Assembly (NCBI GenBank): GCA_005792145.1
Contig: SXSS01000065.1
Span: 1 to 33,325, forward strand
Length of the DNA stretch: 33,325 bases
From: Planctomycetia bacterium
GTDB lineage: Bacteria > Planctomycetota > Phycisphaerae > Phycisphaerales > SM1A02
Direction of reading: 5' to 3'
A program made the translations under genes and the position numbers. The notes under the pieces are model-generated. The model was not told the origin of the DNA. It made no database searches and worked only from the letters and a program-made list of their open reading frames with translations. Shown here piece after piece: positions 1-7,426 of this stretch (the first letter of the stretch is position 1; each line of letters opens with the position of its first letter).

Positions 1-196
1 CTATGCATTCATAGAAATTCCAAAGCGCATGGGAATCACAGGAGCCCAATTTGCCGAGCGTGCAGTCGCGGAGAAATTGATCGTTGTTCCAGGAGGGGTG
101 TTCAGTTCTCACGACACCCACATTCGCATCAGTTTCGCTGCGCCAGAACAAAAACTCGCCGAAGGACTGAGCGTCATTCGGCGAATGATGAGTTGA
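1..196 (+). CDS. PLP-dependent class I/II aminotransferase, C-terminal fragment
   Basis: The frame is open from the window edge, with its first full codon at position 2, and ends in TGA at 194-196. This gives 64 residues of a longer gene. The fragment contains V-P-G-G-V-F followed about 10 residues later by H-I-R-I-S-F-A, then L-A-E-G-L near the end. This is the closing pattern of fold-type I aspartate/aromatic aminotransferases, in which the Arg of the R-I-S-F motif binds the substrate carboxylate. Substrate specificity cannot be read from the tail alone. The gene converges on the minus-strand lipoprotein gene that ends at 260, and no obvious terminator lies between them. Confidence 0.75.
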   Translation, partial: YAFIEIPKRMGITGAQFAERAVAEKLIVVPGGVFSSHDTHIRISFAAPEQKLAEGLSVIRRMMS

Positions 197-259
197 TTCG
201 CGGGAGTCGAAAGTTAAATATCAATTACAAATATTTAGCATTCGAAAAGGCTAACAATA

Positions 260-457
260 TCATTGCGTCTTTTTCTTGGGCGCAGCAGAAGGATCATTCG
301 AACTGGACAATCCAATATTTGATTTTGGACTTGCGGGGATCAGTTCTTTGAGTGGCGGCTTTGCAACCGACCCCTGAGGATCGCTGCCTGAATCCGAACC
401 ACAGCTCACTAAAATTGCGCATGCTGAACAGACCAGGATTGGAAGAAGTTTTTTCAT
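260..457 (-). CDS. small predicted lipoprotein, unknown function
   Basis: This 65-residue product begins M-K-K-L-L-P, followed by a hydrophobic stretch and the lipobox L-V-S-C at about residues 16-19. That is a typical type II signal peptide, so the mature protein would be a lipid-anchored peptide of only about 47 residues. The mature part is rich in Ser, Pro, Gly and Lys and ends in P-K-K-K-T-Q. I recognise no domain. I chose the start at 457 because M-K-K immediately precedes the hydrophobic core. In-frame ATGs at 463 and 493 would add residues that do not look like a signal peptide. No strong ribosome binding site is visible. It is probably a monocistronic gene downstream of the terminator at 534-572. 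Confidence 0.6.
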   Translation of the reverse strand: MKKLLPILVCSACAILVSCGSDSGSDPQGSVAKPPLKELIPASPKSNIGLSSSNDPSAAPKKKTQ

Positions 458-533
458 ATACATAATTTTAGATGAAATGGACTTCCAAGTCAAGATTCAT
501 GACAAATTAAAATATCCATACAATTAGATACGA

Positions 534-572
534 CATAAAACCCCGCCGACATATGAAACTAGGTCGGCGGGG
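534..572 (-). terminator. Rho-independent terminator (minus strand)
   Basis: CCCCGCCGAC (541-550) pairs perfectly with GTCGGCGGGG (563-572) across a 12-nt loop. On the minus strand the stem is followed by TTTTATG, so it stops leftward transcription. It lies 195 nt beyond a second hairpin at 715-739, so it may end a separate short transcript rather than the thioesterase operon. Confidence 0.8.
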
Positions 573-767
573 CGGAGGGGAGAAAGATGCTTGTTTGTCA
601 CGATGACTCGTTCGTCGACATGACCCACACTATTTCGGACATGGCGGCATCCTTTCGATACAAAAAAACGTATAAATTGTTGAGCCGTTCGGCTTGGTGA
701 TTTACTTGGAAAATGGTTGCAAGGTTTGCCTTTGCAACCTTGAAATCGCCACCAGATTATCTTCAGT
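573..767. other. interval between two minus-strand hairpins, no confident gene
   Basis: I see no convincing protein gene here. On the minus strand a good ribosome binding site (AAAGGA) precedes an ATG at about 640 that opens a frame of only 14 codons (M-S-E-I-V-W-V-M-S-T-N-E-S-S) before TGA. The strong terminator at 534-572 follows shortly after. A small inverted repeat, AGCCG/CGGCT, is at about 692-703. The interval could hold a short RNA or a mini-gene, or it could simply be a trailer. Confidence 0.4.
715..739 (-). terminator. hairpin downstream of the thioesterase operon, probable terminator
   Basis: GGTTGCAAGG (715-724) pairs with CCTTTGCAACC (729-739), with a single bulged base and a 4-nt loop. 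It lies 28 nt past the thioesterase stop. On the minus strand it is followed by ATTTTCC, a weak U-tract, so this is a probable but not strong intrinsic terminator. Confidence 0.55.
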
Positions 768-1277
768 TTATGACTGGGTAGATCGAAGCGCAAGTAGTTG
801 AAATGACTTGACTTGCGTTTCGTCGATTCGAGTCGGTTTGCGTGACTTGAGGTCCATGAAAACCCAGCGGCTGGAGGCTCGACAGACTGCGACGACTCGA
901 TCACGATTCCAGATGAGGGTTTCGCGTTGAAGTGTTGTGCGCCCAAATCTCGAAATCCATGTCGCACATCCAAGACGATCGCCCACGAACGCCTCAGCGA
1001 GATAGTCGATTTCGTGGCGGGAGACAAACCACATTCGCTCTTGAGCAAGGAGCTGCTGGCGTGATTGTCCGCAAGAAATCCCATGCAAATCCGAGATGCA
1101 GTCAATCCAGCGGAGATATTCAACATTGCTGACATGTGCAATTGTCGAACCCAAGTTTGTTTGCGAAACAGTCAGCGAGAGGGTGAATGGGTTTAGAATT
1201 TCTCTCTCGATCGAGAGTGGTATTGACAACTTTTCGACCATAAATTCGCTGTCGCTTATGAGAGTGTTGGCGGCCAT
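768..1277 (-). CDS. hotdog-fold acyl-CoA thioesterase (YbgC/FadM/4-HBT-like)
   Basis: This 169-residue protein fits the single-domain hotdog thioesterases that hydrolyse acyl-CoA thioesters in the cytoplasm. Around residue 48 is H-V-S-N-V-E-Y-L-R-W-I-D, matching the family's H-(V/L)-N-N-x-x-Y-L helix start. Further on, R-H-E-I-D-Y-L-A-E-A is the usual strand after the central helix, and the C-terminal half (R-T-T-L-Q-R-E, A-V-C-R-A-S-S-R-W-V-F-M-D) gives the remaining strands. I use the ATG at 1277, which follows the DUF971 stop by 6 nt and suggests coupled translation. The ATG at 1241 (residue 13) is an alternative. It is the last gene of the pyrF operon. The acyl substrate is unknown. Confidence 0.75.
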   Translation of the reverse strand: MAANTLISDSEFMVEKLSIPLSIEREILNPFTLSLTVSQTNLGSTIAHVSNVEYLRWIDCISDLHGISCGQSRQQLLAQERMWFVSRHEIDYLAEAFVGDRLGCATWISRFGRTTLQRETLIWNRDRVVAVCRASSRWVFMDLKSRKPTRIDETQVKSFQLLALRSTQS

Positions 1278-1283
1278 TGATAA

Positions 1284-1610
1284 TTATGAATTCGAGGTCG
1301 GATCAATCTCGTGCAGATATTTCCACGAAAATAATCCCGTGTCGTGTCCGTCGTTAAATCGAATTCGCACGGCATAATTCCCGACGAGTTCCGCGGTCAA
1401 TGCTTCAAGAGGAAGTTGACTGGGAGAACTTGTCAGAACGGTCAAAGGGTTGACCGCTAAAGATTCGCGAATTGCGCGGGCGTCAGCCGATGGCGACATT
1501 CGCCTCAAGAAAGCAATAGGGAAAAACGAGACTTTCCCGCCACGCCAGCGGACTTCCAATCCTTCACTGCGGCGAAGTTCCAAATGTTCAGGGGATTCGT
1601 TGTTCTGCAC
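1284..1610 (-). CDS. DUF971 / GBBH-like N-terminal domain protein
   Basis: The 108-residue protein is a single DUF971 domain, the fold shared with the N-terminus of gamma-butyrobetaine hydroxylase. Diagnostic stretches are L-E-V-R-W-R-G-G-K near residue 18, F-L-R-R-M-S-P-S-A-D-A-R at about 34-45, and A-V-R-I-R-F-N-D-G-H-D-T-G near residue 80, with F-S-W-K-Y-L-H just after. As usual for bacterial stand-alone members, 'S-P-S-A' replaces the zinc-binding cysteines of the eukaryotic domain. Bacterial DUF971 genes often sit near Fe-S cluster carrier genes, but none is visible here. It lies between the solute-binding protein (45-nt gap) and the thioesterase (6-nt gap), so co-transcription is likely. 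Its biochemical role is not known. Confidence 0.8.
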   Translation of the reverse strand: MQNNESPEHLELRRSEGLEVRWRGGKVSFFPIAFLRRMSPSADARAIRESLAVNPLTVLTSSPSQLPLEALTAELVGNYAVRIRFNDGHDTGLFSWKYLHEIDPTSNS

Positions 1611-1655
1611 GATGGAAGTGTATAGCCGCCACGCGCCAATCTTGACGAGTGGTGT

Positions 1656-3242
1656 CTACATGCCGCGGGAAGACGATTGGGATTGCGAAGAATCGATGAT
1701 CTTTTGATATTGATTCTGAAAGAATGCGTTGAATTCGCGGCGCATGATTGTGGGCGACTGTTCTCGTTCATCCCACAAACCACTTTGTGCAAACCCTCCC
1801 TTGATCCAGCCTTTTCGTACCGCCGACAAAGATTTCGGGTCGTTCAAGTCGAATGCGACTCCTTGGGGACCTGCAATTGTTGGCAGTGCATCAAACGCTT
1901 CAAGCCAACTCTTCAGAGTCGGATCACTTACATCCTCTGCGCTGACAATTTCTTTGCCGTGTGGATAAGCAGGATGCGTGAAGATCGCATGCCACGCAAG
2001 GCGCAGCGAATCTGTACTGCTGATCGCCATGGGAACGAAGATTGGAGAAACGAAATCGCGAAAATTTGGATCGCTCTCCAAAACAGATTGGTCATCAAAT
2101 GGATTGATCTGATCGATAAAGCATTTTTCGCAGCATTCATACGCAGCACGGAGAATCGGCATTCTGCGAAGGGAATAATTTTCAGGCCGCGAATAGCCGC
2201 ACATTTCCCCCTCGCCGCTTGGCAACTGCCAAAGCATTTGCGCATCAATCGAGAGACAGAATTCGATAAAGTGCTGGGCAAGAATTGCATTCGGCGCTCC
2301 TCGCAGAATTGCAACAGGATCGGCATCGACAACGCTTTGACCCTTTGGCGTGCAAAATTCCAGGCGGTTGATCGAAGCAATTCCAGTCTCACTCGCGGAA
2401 TCTGCCAGTGATTGAGCCTGATAGCGACCATAAAAATCTATTGAGATTCCCGTCCAAGATTCGCCATTGCCCACTGTTGTTGGAATGGTCGAGCCTGCGG
2501 CAACAATCTGATTTGTATTGGCAGCCGCACGGCGCATAATTTGCCATCCGCGTCTCCAACCCAAACGCTGAAGGATGGTCTCGAAAGCAGTTGCCACCGA
2601 GCCACTTTGAGCAGGATTGACCAGAGCGACACTTTCGAAGAGTCGTGGATCGGCAAGATCAGCCCAGACCTTTGGAACTTCGATCCCATGCGCCTGAAAC
2701 TGCTGTGTATTCGACAAGATTCCAAATGTGCTCAGCGCGACACCGAACCAATGTAACCCTTTGTCATAGAGCGGATGGCCATCGATTTCATTCGCACCGT
2801 AAATCTCATTCAGTTTTTCGGGTGTCATCCAATCGCAAGGTTGCAGAATGGTTGTCTCGCGTCGTGTCTCTCCAGCTCCGACTGAAATCGGGCGACTCAT
2901 CGTTTCATATTCATACGATCCTCCGCCGAAGACGATATCGGCATCGCCACCAACGGGTTCATTTGCACGCAGCGCTGATTCATACTGCGCCACCAACATT
3001 CGTCGAATCTCCGTGGCTCCTCCAGGTGTATTCCACACGACAGCAACTTCTTCGCCATATTTTTTCTTATGCCACCTTATAAATCCGGTTGAGAATTCCT
3101 GACGCATCTGTTCACTATTCGGCGTGATGATGATCAGCGTTCGCACTGATGAGTGCGTTGGATTCCCGTCATAAAGCAATACGGGTGTGACGGTCAGCAC
3201 CGCGACGGCGGCGAGGGCGATGGAGAGTTGGATTCGACTCAT
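1656..3242 (-). CDS. extracellular solute-binding protein, orphan (iron/spermidine-type fold)
   Basis: This 528-residue protein starts with a hydrophobic segment at residues 4-25 that acts as a signal peptide or membrane anchor. It continues as a type II periplasmic-binding fold: L-I-I-I-T-P-N-S-E, then W-N-T-P-G-G-A-T-E, D-A-D-I-V-F-G-G-G, G-V-A-L-S-T-F-G-I and L-V-N-P-A-Q-S-G-S. These are the spacings of ABC transporter family 1 binding proteins such as ferric-iron binders. It is longer than usual (about 340), with roughly 150 additional C-terminal residues of no recognised family. There is no permease or ATPase gene next to it. Its ATG overlaps the pyrF stop by 4 nt (ATGA at 3239-3242), so the two are translationally coupled. 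The ligand is unknown. Confidence 0.75.
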   Translation of the reverse strand: MSRIQLSIALAAVAVLTVTPVLLYDGNPTHSSVRTLIIITPNSEQMRQEFSTGFIRWHKKKYGEEVAVVWNTPGGATEIRRMLVAQYESALRANEPVGGDADIVFGGGSYEYETMSRPISVGAGETRRETTILQPCDWMTPEKLNEIYGANEIDGHPLYDKGLHWFGVALSTFGILSNTQQFQAHGIEVPKVWADLADPRLFESVALVNPAQSGSVATAFETILQRLGWRRGWQIMRRAAANTNQIVAAGSTIPTTVGNGESWTGISIDFYGRYQAQSLADSASETGIASINRLEFCTPKGQSVVDADPVAILRGAPNAILAQHFIEFCLSIDAQMLWQLPSGEGEMCGYSRPENYSLRRMPILRAAYECCEKCFIDQINPFDDQSVLESDPNFRDFVSPIFVPMAISSTDSLRLAWHAIFTHPAYPHGKEIVSAEDVSDPTLKSWLEAFDALPTIAGPQGVAFDLNDPKSLSAVRKGWIKGGFAQSGLWDEREQSPTIMRREFNAFFQNQYQKIIDSSQSQSSSRGM

Positions 3243-4138
3243 CGAAGGTCAGTTGAAGAGGATGCAGTACGAGAGATTCCTCCGCGAAGAATGCCGATGC
3301 GAATTTCCTCTGCAAACGATTCTGCCGCGCGTTGAATGGGCGAAATCCAATCCACAGGATTGTCGCTTGTGGCGAAGATGACACTGCGACTCGCAGTCAC
3401 GATTGCTCCGCGGCCATCTTCATGGAAGCAGGGTCGTACATCTTCGACCGTTCCACCTTGCGCCCCAAATCCAGGCACGAGAAAAATTTGCTGAGGCATC
3501 AGTGCGCGCAGCGATGCGGCCTCGCGTGCCTTCGTCGCGCCGACAACTGCGCCAAGCGAACTGAATCCTCGAATGCCAACAGAGGATTGCCCAGTTTCTG
3601 CGACCAATTTCGCCACAGTCTCCGCGATGGAACTTCCGTGAACCGTCTGAATGGATTGCAATGCGTCGGACCCTGGATTCGAAGTGCGGACGAGCGCGAA
3701 CGCACCGCCACGAGATAAGAAAGGTGTGATGCCGTCCATTCCAAGATATGCGTTGACGGTCGACCAATCCGCGCCATATTGACCATACATCGCAGAGGAA
3801 TAATGTTCTGCTGAAATTCCGATATCTCCGCGCTTTGCATCCAAGATGGTCACAAGTCCGGTTTCGCGTGCGGCGGACATTGTTTCTGCAAGAACACGCA
3901 TTCCATCTGGTCCAAATCTTTCATAACACGCTGATTGCAATTTGACGCAGGGGACGATTCCTTTGAGCGCCCTCACAACTCCAAGACTGAACGCAGAAAT
4001 TGCGGCAATTGGAGAAAGTGAACGAATTGAACTTGGAAGTTTGTCAACGACAGGGTCGAGGCCAACACAAACTGGTGATCCAATCAAATCGATGGCATCA
4101 AGAAGGCGGTCCGCGGGATGTGCTGTTTTCATTGTCAC
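3239..4138 (-). CDS. pyrF: orotidine-5'-phosphate decarboxylase
   Basis: This enzyme decarboxylates OMP to UMP, the last step of de novo pyrimidine synthesis. Its 299 residues match the longer 'type 2' PyrF subgroup. Visible motifs are V-G-L-D-P near residue 25, the catalytic D-A-K-R-G-D at 100-105 (Asp100, Lys102, Asp105), N-A-Y-L-G-M-D-G, and the phosphate-binding L-V-P-G-F-G-A-Q-G-G near residue 220. The start at 4138 is the first ATG; Met3 at 4132 is an equally possible start. It leads the operon running through the solute-binding protein and DUF971 to the thioesterase. The cinA gene starts only 37 nt away on the other strand, so the two promoters must be compact or overlapping. Confidence 0.93.
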   Translation of the reverse strand: MTMKTAHPADRLLDAIDLIGSPVCVGLDPVVDKLPSSIRSLSPIAAISAFSLGVVRALKGIVPCVKLQSACYERFGPDGMRVLAETMSAARETGLVTILDAKRGDIGISAEHYSSAMYGQYGADWSTVNAYLGMDGITPFLSRGGAFALVRTSNPGSDALQSIQTVHGSSIAETVAKLVAETGQSSVGIRGFSSLGAVVGATKAREAASLRALMPQQIFLVPGFGAQGGTVEDVRPCFHEDGRGAIVTASRSVIFATSDNPVDWISPIQRAAESFAEEIRIGILRGGISRTASSSTDLR

Positions 4139-4175
4139 GTGTGAGATAGTAACGCTTCGACGATACGCTCATGTG

Positions 4176-5495
4176 ATGTCCTTCCGTGCCGCTGTTCTTT
4201 CAATTGGTGATGAGTTGACGCTCGGCCAGATTTCCGAGCGAAATGCTGGCTGGATTGCCCAAGAATTCCTTCGCCGTGGAATCTTGGTGATGGAACACCG
4301 GACAGTCAGCGATGATCGAGTTGCGATTTCCTCTGCGATTTCGCAACTTGCCACGGAAGTAGCGATCATCGTGATCACTGGAGGACTTGGACCGACTGAT
4401 GATGATCTGACTCGTGAGGCTTTGGCTGATGCTCTTGGTGGAGTCGCATTGGTTGAAGACGCGGATGCTCGCGAGTCTTTGCGAAAACGATTTGAGGCTC
4501 GAGGCCGGCAGATGCCTTCGATGAATGCGAAGCAAGCACTTTGTCCAGTTGGTGCCAAGTGCATCGCGAATTCAAATGGAACTGCACCAGGATTGAGCGC
4601 GAGAATTGGGCAGGCGATCGTTTTCTGTTTGCCGGGTCCACCCAACGAAATGCAACCAATGGTGCGTGATGCAATTCTCCCAGTTGTTGATTCGATGGTT
4701 GCGCTTGCGGGTGGAGTCTCCGCCAGTGTTTGCGCCATCCATAGTTGTGGACTTCCAGAAAGCGTCGCAGCTGAACGCATTCGACCAATGATGGATCGAA
4801 GTGCGAATCCATTGGCGGGAACAACTGCAAGCGGAGCAATCGTGACCGCAAGAATTCGCGCATTCGGTTCTACAGCGCGCGATGCTTCGCTCGAACGCGC
4901 GGCACAAGAAGTTGAAAAGGCTTGGGCTCCATATGTTTTTGGCCGCGATGAGACCACGCTTGCGCAAGCACTTGGCGAAATCTTGTTGCGAACGAAAGAT
5001 CAAGTCGCTGTTGCTGAAAGTTGCACAGGTGGTGGAATTGGCTCATTTCTGACCAGCGCTGCAGGTTCCAGTTCTTGGTTTGGCGGGGGATGGATCACCT
5101 ATTCCAATGAGATGAAAAGCCGTTTGCTTGGAGTTCCTCCAGAGTTGTTTGAACTTCATGGAGCCGTCAGTGAATCAGTCGCATGTGCGATGGCGATCGG
5201 CGCTGCGCAGCGTGCGAATGTTCGTTTCGCCGTCAGTGTCACAGGTATCGCCGGCCCAAGTGGTGGAACAGAAAGCAAACCCGTCGGCACAGTTTGGATC
5301 GCCGTTGCAGATCGAAGCGAAAAAAAACCATCTCAAAGTGTGAACGCAAGATGCTTTCTTTTTACCGGCGATCGCGCGACGATTCGCGACCGCACCGTCC
5401 GAGTTGCCGTGCAACTTGTCAGACTCGCAGCACTTGGGAAATCGGATGTTCCAGTACTGTGGGAAGTTCCCAAGAATCCAGAGCGCACGAAATGA
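4176..5495 (+). CDS. cinA: CinA family protein (MoCF domain plus nicotinamide-nucleotide amidase domain)
   Basis: The 439-residue product has the full CinA architecture. The N-terminal MoaB/MogA-like domain carries A-V-L-S-I-G-D-E-L-T-L-G-Q near residue 6 and the G-G-L-G-P-T-D-D-D signature at 69-77. The C-terminal CinA domain has A-E-S-C-T-G-G at 280-286, with the Ser/Thr pair used by NMN amidases, then W-I-T-Y-S-N-E-M-K, and V-T-G-I-A-G-P-S-G-G-T. Family members recycle NMN or hydrolyse ADP-ribose. The frame is open further upstream, but that part lies antisense to pyrF. I therefore place the start at the ATG at 4176, where similarity begins; a GTG at 4173 is adjacent. Its stop overlaps the folK start (ATGA). 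Confidence 0.9.
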   Translation: MSFRAAVLSIGDELTLGQISERNAGWIAQEFLRRGILVMEHRTVSDDRVAISSAISQLATEVAIIVITGGLGPTDDDLTREALADALGGVALVEDADARESLRKRFEARGRQMPSMNAKQALCPVGAKCIANSNGTAPGLSARIGQAIVFCLPGPPNEMQPMVRDAILPVVDSMVALAGGVSASVCAIHSCGLPESVAAERIRPMMDRSANPLAGTTASGAIVTARIRAFGSTARDASLERAAQEVEKAWAPYVFGRDETTLAQALGEILLRTKDQVAVAESCTGGGIGSFLTSAAGSSSWFGGGWITYSNEMKSRLLGVPPELFELHGAVSESVACAMAIGAAQRANVRFAVSVTGIAGPSGGTESKPVGTVWIAVADRSEKKPSQSVNARCFLFTGDRATIRDRTVRVAVQLVRLAALGKSDVPVLWEVPKNPERTK

Positions 5496-6007
5496 GTGAT
5501 CGAGTTTTTGTTGGCATCGGATCAAATATTGGTGATCGTGCCGAAACAATTGATCGAGCACTTGTACTTCTTGGACTTGTTCCAAATTGCAGAGTGATCC
5601 AGTGCAGTTCACTCTGGGAGACTGAACCAGTTGGTCCGCCCCAACCAAAATATCTCAACGCTGTCGCCGAAATCAGGACCGATTTGGAGCCCTTTATTTT
5701 TCTCAACGCACTTCTTGAAATCGAAAGGTCGCTTGGTCGAGTACGCAGCCCACAAGAACGAAACGCTCCGCGAACAATTGATCTGGACTTGCTACTTTTT
5801 GGAGATAATATTGTGATGGAATCGAATCTAGAAATCCCGCATCCAAGGCTTGGAAATCGCCCATTTGTGCTCATCCCACTTCTTGAATTGGATGACACTC
5901 TGCGACATCCCGGCACGGGTGATCTGCTAGTATCTTTTCTCCCTGCAGAACGAGGAAACGATGGTGTTGTCATGTGGCGCACCCGTACAAATCCCACCGT
6001 TGCATAG
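5492..6007 (+). CDS. folK: 2-amino-4-hydroxy-6-hydroxymethyldihydropteridine pyrophosphokinase
   Basis: HPPK transfers pyrophosphate from ATP to the pterin in folate synthesis. The 171-residue product begins V-F-V-G-I-G-S-N-I-G-D-R and has S-S-L-W-E-T-E-P-V-G, followed by F-L-N-A-L-L-E-I-E. The hallmark R-x-x-E-R-x-A-P-R-T-I-D-L-D-L-L motif follows, with the metal-binding Asp pair, and then I-P-H-P-R-L. All expected catalytic elements are present. The ATG at 5492 overlaps the cinA TGA by 4 nt, so the pair is translationally coupled. The last 20 residues extend past the usual family end and lie just before the following gene at 6024. Confidence 0.95.
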   Translation: MSDRVFVGIGSNIGDRAETIDRALVLLGLVPNCRVIQCSSLWETEPVGPPQPKYLNAVAEIRTDLEPFIFLNALLEIERSLGRVRSPQERNAPRTIDLDLLLFGDNIVMESNLEIPHPRLGNRPFVLIPLLELDDTLRHPGTGDLLVSFLPAERGNDGVVMWRTRTNPTVA

Positions 6008-6023
6008 GAATATTGGAACCGAC

Positions 6024-7388
6024 ATGAAAACTCTTCACCGAATCGTGACTGCCTCAACCCTCGCAGTTGGATCATCTCTGTTTGCTCAAGATGTAAAGCC
6101 TGCGACTGCGCCACCAACTCCGCCAACCCCTGCGGGACAGGCGGCTCCTGCGCCACCAACTGAAGCCGACATTGCAAATGCACCAATTGATGAAGATCAG
6201 ATGGCTGCAATGTTCCCCAAGTCGCCAATGAACGCTGAATCCTTCGATGCAGCGGCGAAATCCCCTGAAGCAATTGCCAAAGGTGTTGCGATGCTTGATC
6301 AAGTTGCTGCTGCGTACAAGGCCGCACCCGCAATGACGGATACGGTTGTTTATACGGTCAAGATTCCTGGTGGTGAACAAAAAGAATCAATCTCCATTTC
6401 GATGGGTGCTGGTCAAGATATGCAAGTCAAAGTTGCGACAATGAACCTGACTTGTGTCAACGGCTCTGTCTACTTTGCCGACGAGTCTATGGCGGACAAG
6501 TTCGTTCAAGTTCCCCTTGATGGAACTCTTCTTAACACTCTTGAGCAAAAGTTTCAAGGGATGGAATTTCCAGTGCCACATCTTGCACTTCGCAGCGCTG
6601 CACCTGGGAAGGCTGTTGATTCCTTCGGCTTCGGCGGTACAGAATTTGAGAAGGTTTCTGGATACCAAGAGAAAGACGGCTCTGCGCAAATCCTTCTTGA
6701 CGGCGGCGAAAGTGACATGATGCTTACGGTCAATTCAAAGACCAAACTTCTATCGGCCATGTCGCTTGTCATGAGCCCTCCAGGAGCTCCAGCGGGAATT
6801 CGATTCACAATCAACTTCACGCTCGACCCCAAGACAATGGATGTGCTTACACCAGCAATTTCATTTGATGCTGCCGGACGCAAGGCTGTTGCATCGCAAG
6901 AAGAAATGGTTCCAACTCGTCCAGAAGCAATCGCAGTCGGCGCAGTTGCCCCAGGATTCTCTTTGCAGGATCTCGGTGGAAAGACTGTCACGCTTGAGGA
7001 CTTGCGTGGAAAAATTGTTGTCATTGATTTCTGGGCAACGTGGTGTGGACCTTGCCGAAAGGGTCTGCCATCGATCAATGCGCTCGCTCAATGGGTTGCC
7101 GAAACCAAGCAGCCTGTTGTCGTGCTTGGAATCAATGTCTGGGAACGAGGAGATAACACCGTTGAGAAGTCCAAGGACTTCTGGACCAAGCAAGCTTTCG
7201 TCTTCCCAACACTGCTCGATCATCCGGGCGATGTTGTGAAGCAATATGGTTTTGACGGCATACCTGCAACCGTCATCATTGGCATGGATGGAAAAGTTGT
7301 GAATGTCCACACAGGATTTGATCCAAAGAGCGATTTGGTAGGCGACTTGAAAGCCGAGATTCTCAAGGCAATCGGTACAAAAGGCTGA
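6024..7388 (+). CDS. secreted TlpA-like thioredoxin with N-terminal LolA/DUF2092-like domain
   Basis: This 454-residue protein has a Sec signal peptide (M-K-T-L-H-R-I, hydrophobic core, then S-L-F-A-Q near residue 22). A Pro/Ala-rich linker follows (about 25-46). A middle region of roughly 200 residues, with alternating strands such as D-T-V-V-Y-T-V-K and M-M-L-T-V-N-S-K-T, resembles the LolA-like beta sheet of DUF2092 proteins. The C-terminal 130 residues are a TlpA/ResA thioredoxin: P-G-F-S-L-Q-D-L, V-V-I-D-F-W-A-T-W-C-G-P-C with the redox pair Cys341/Cys344, and the cis-Pro site G-I-P-A-T. It probably acts in disulfide reduction outside the cytoplasm. The start at 6024 is fixed by the signal peptide. 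This fusion is common among planctomycetes. Confidence 0.85.
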   Translation: MKTLHRIVTASTLAVGSSLFAQDVKPATAPPTPPTPAGQAAPAPPTEADIANAPIDEDQMAAMFPKSPMNAESFDAAAKSPEAIAKGVAMLDQVAAAYKAAPAMTDTVVYTVKIPGGEQKESISISMGAGQDMQVKVATMNLTCVNGSVYFADESMADKFVQVPLDGTLLNTLEQKFQGMEFPVPHLALRSAAPGKAVDSFGFGGTEFEKVSGYQEKDGSAQILLDGGESDMMLTVNSKTKLLSAMSLVMSPPGAPAGIRFTINFTLDPKTMDVLTPAISFDAAGRKAVASQEEMVPTRPEAIAVGAVAPGFSLQDLGGKTVTLEDLRGKIVVIDFWATWCGPCRKGLPSINALAQWVAETKQPVVVLGINVWERGDNTVEKSKDFWTKQAFVFPTLLDHPGDVVKQYGFDGIPATVIIGMDGKVVNVHTGFDPKSDLVGDLKAEILKAIGTKG

Positions 7389-7426
7389 TCCAGTTTCTGA
7401 TTTATTTTCATTGAAAAGTTCTGCGC

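Noticed and set aside
524-1141. 205-codon minus-strand frame overlapping the thioesterase
   Set aside because: It reads through the terminator hairpin and the thioesterase gene in another frame; the hotdog motifs are in the competing frame.
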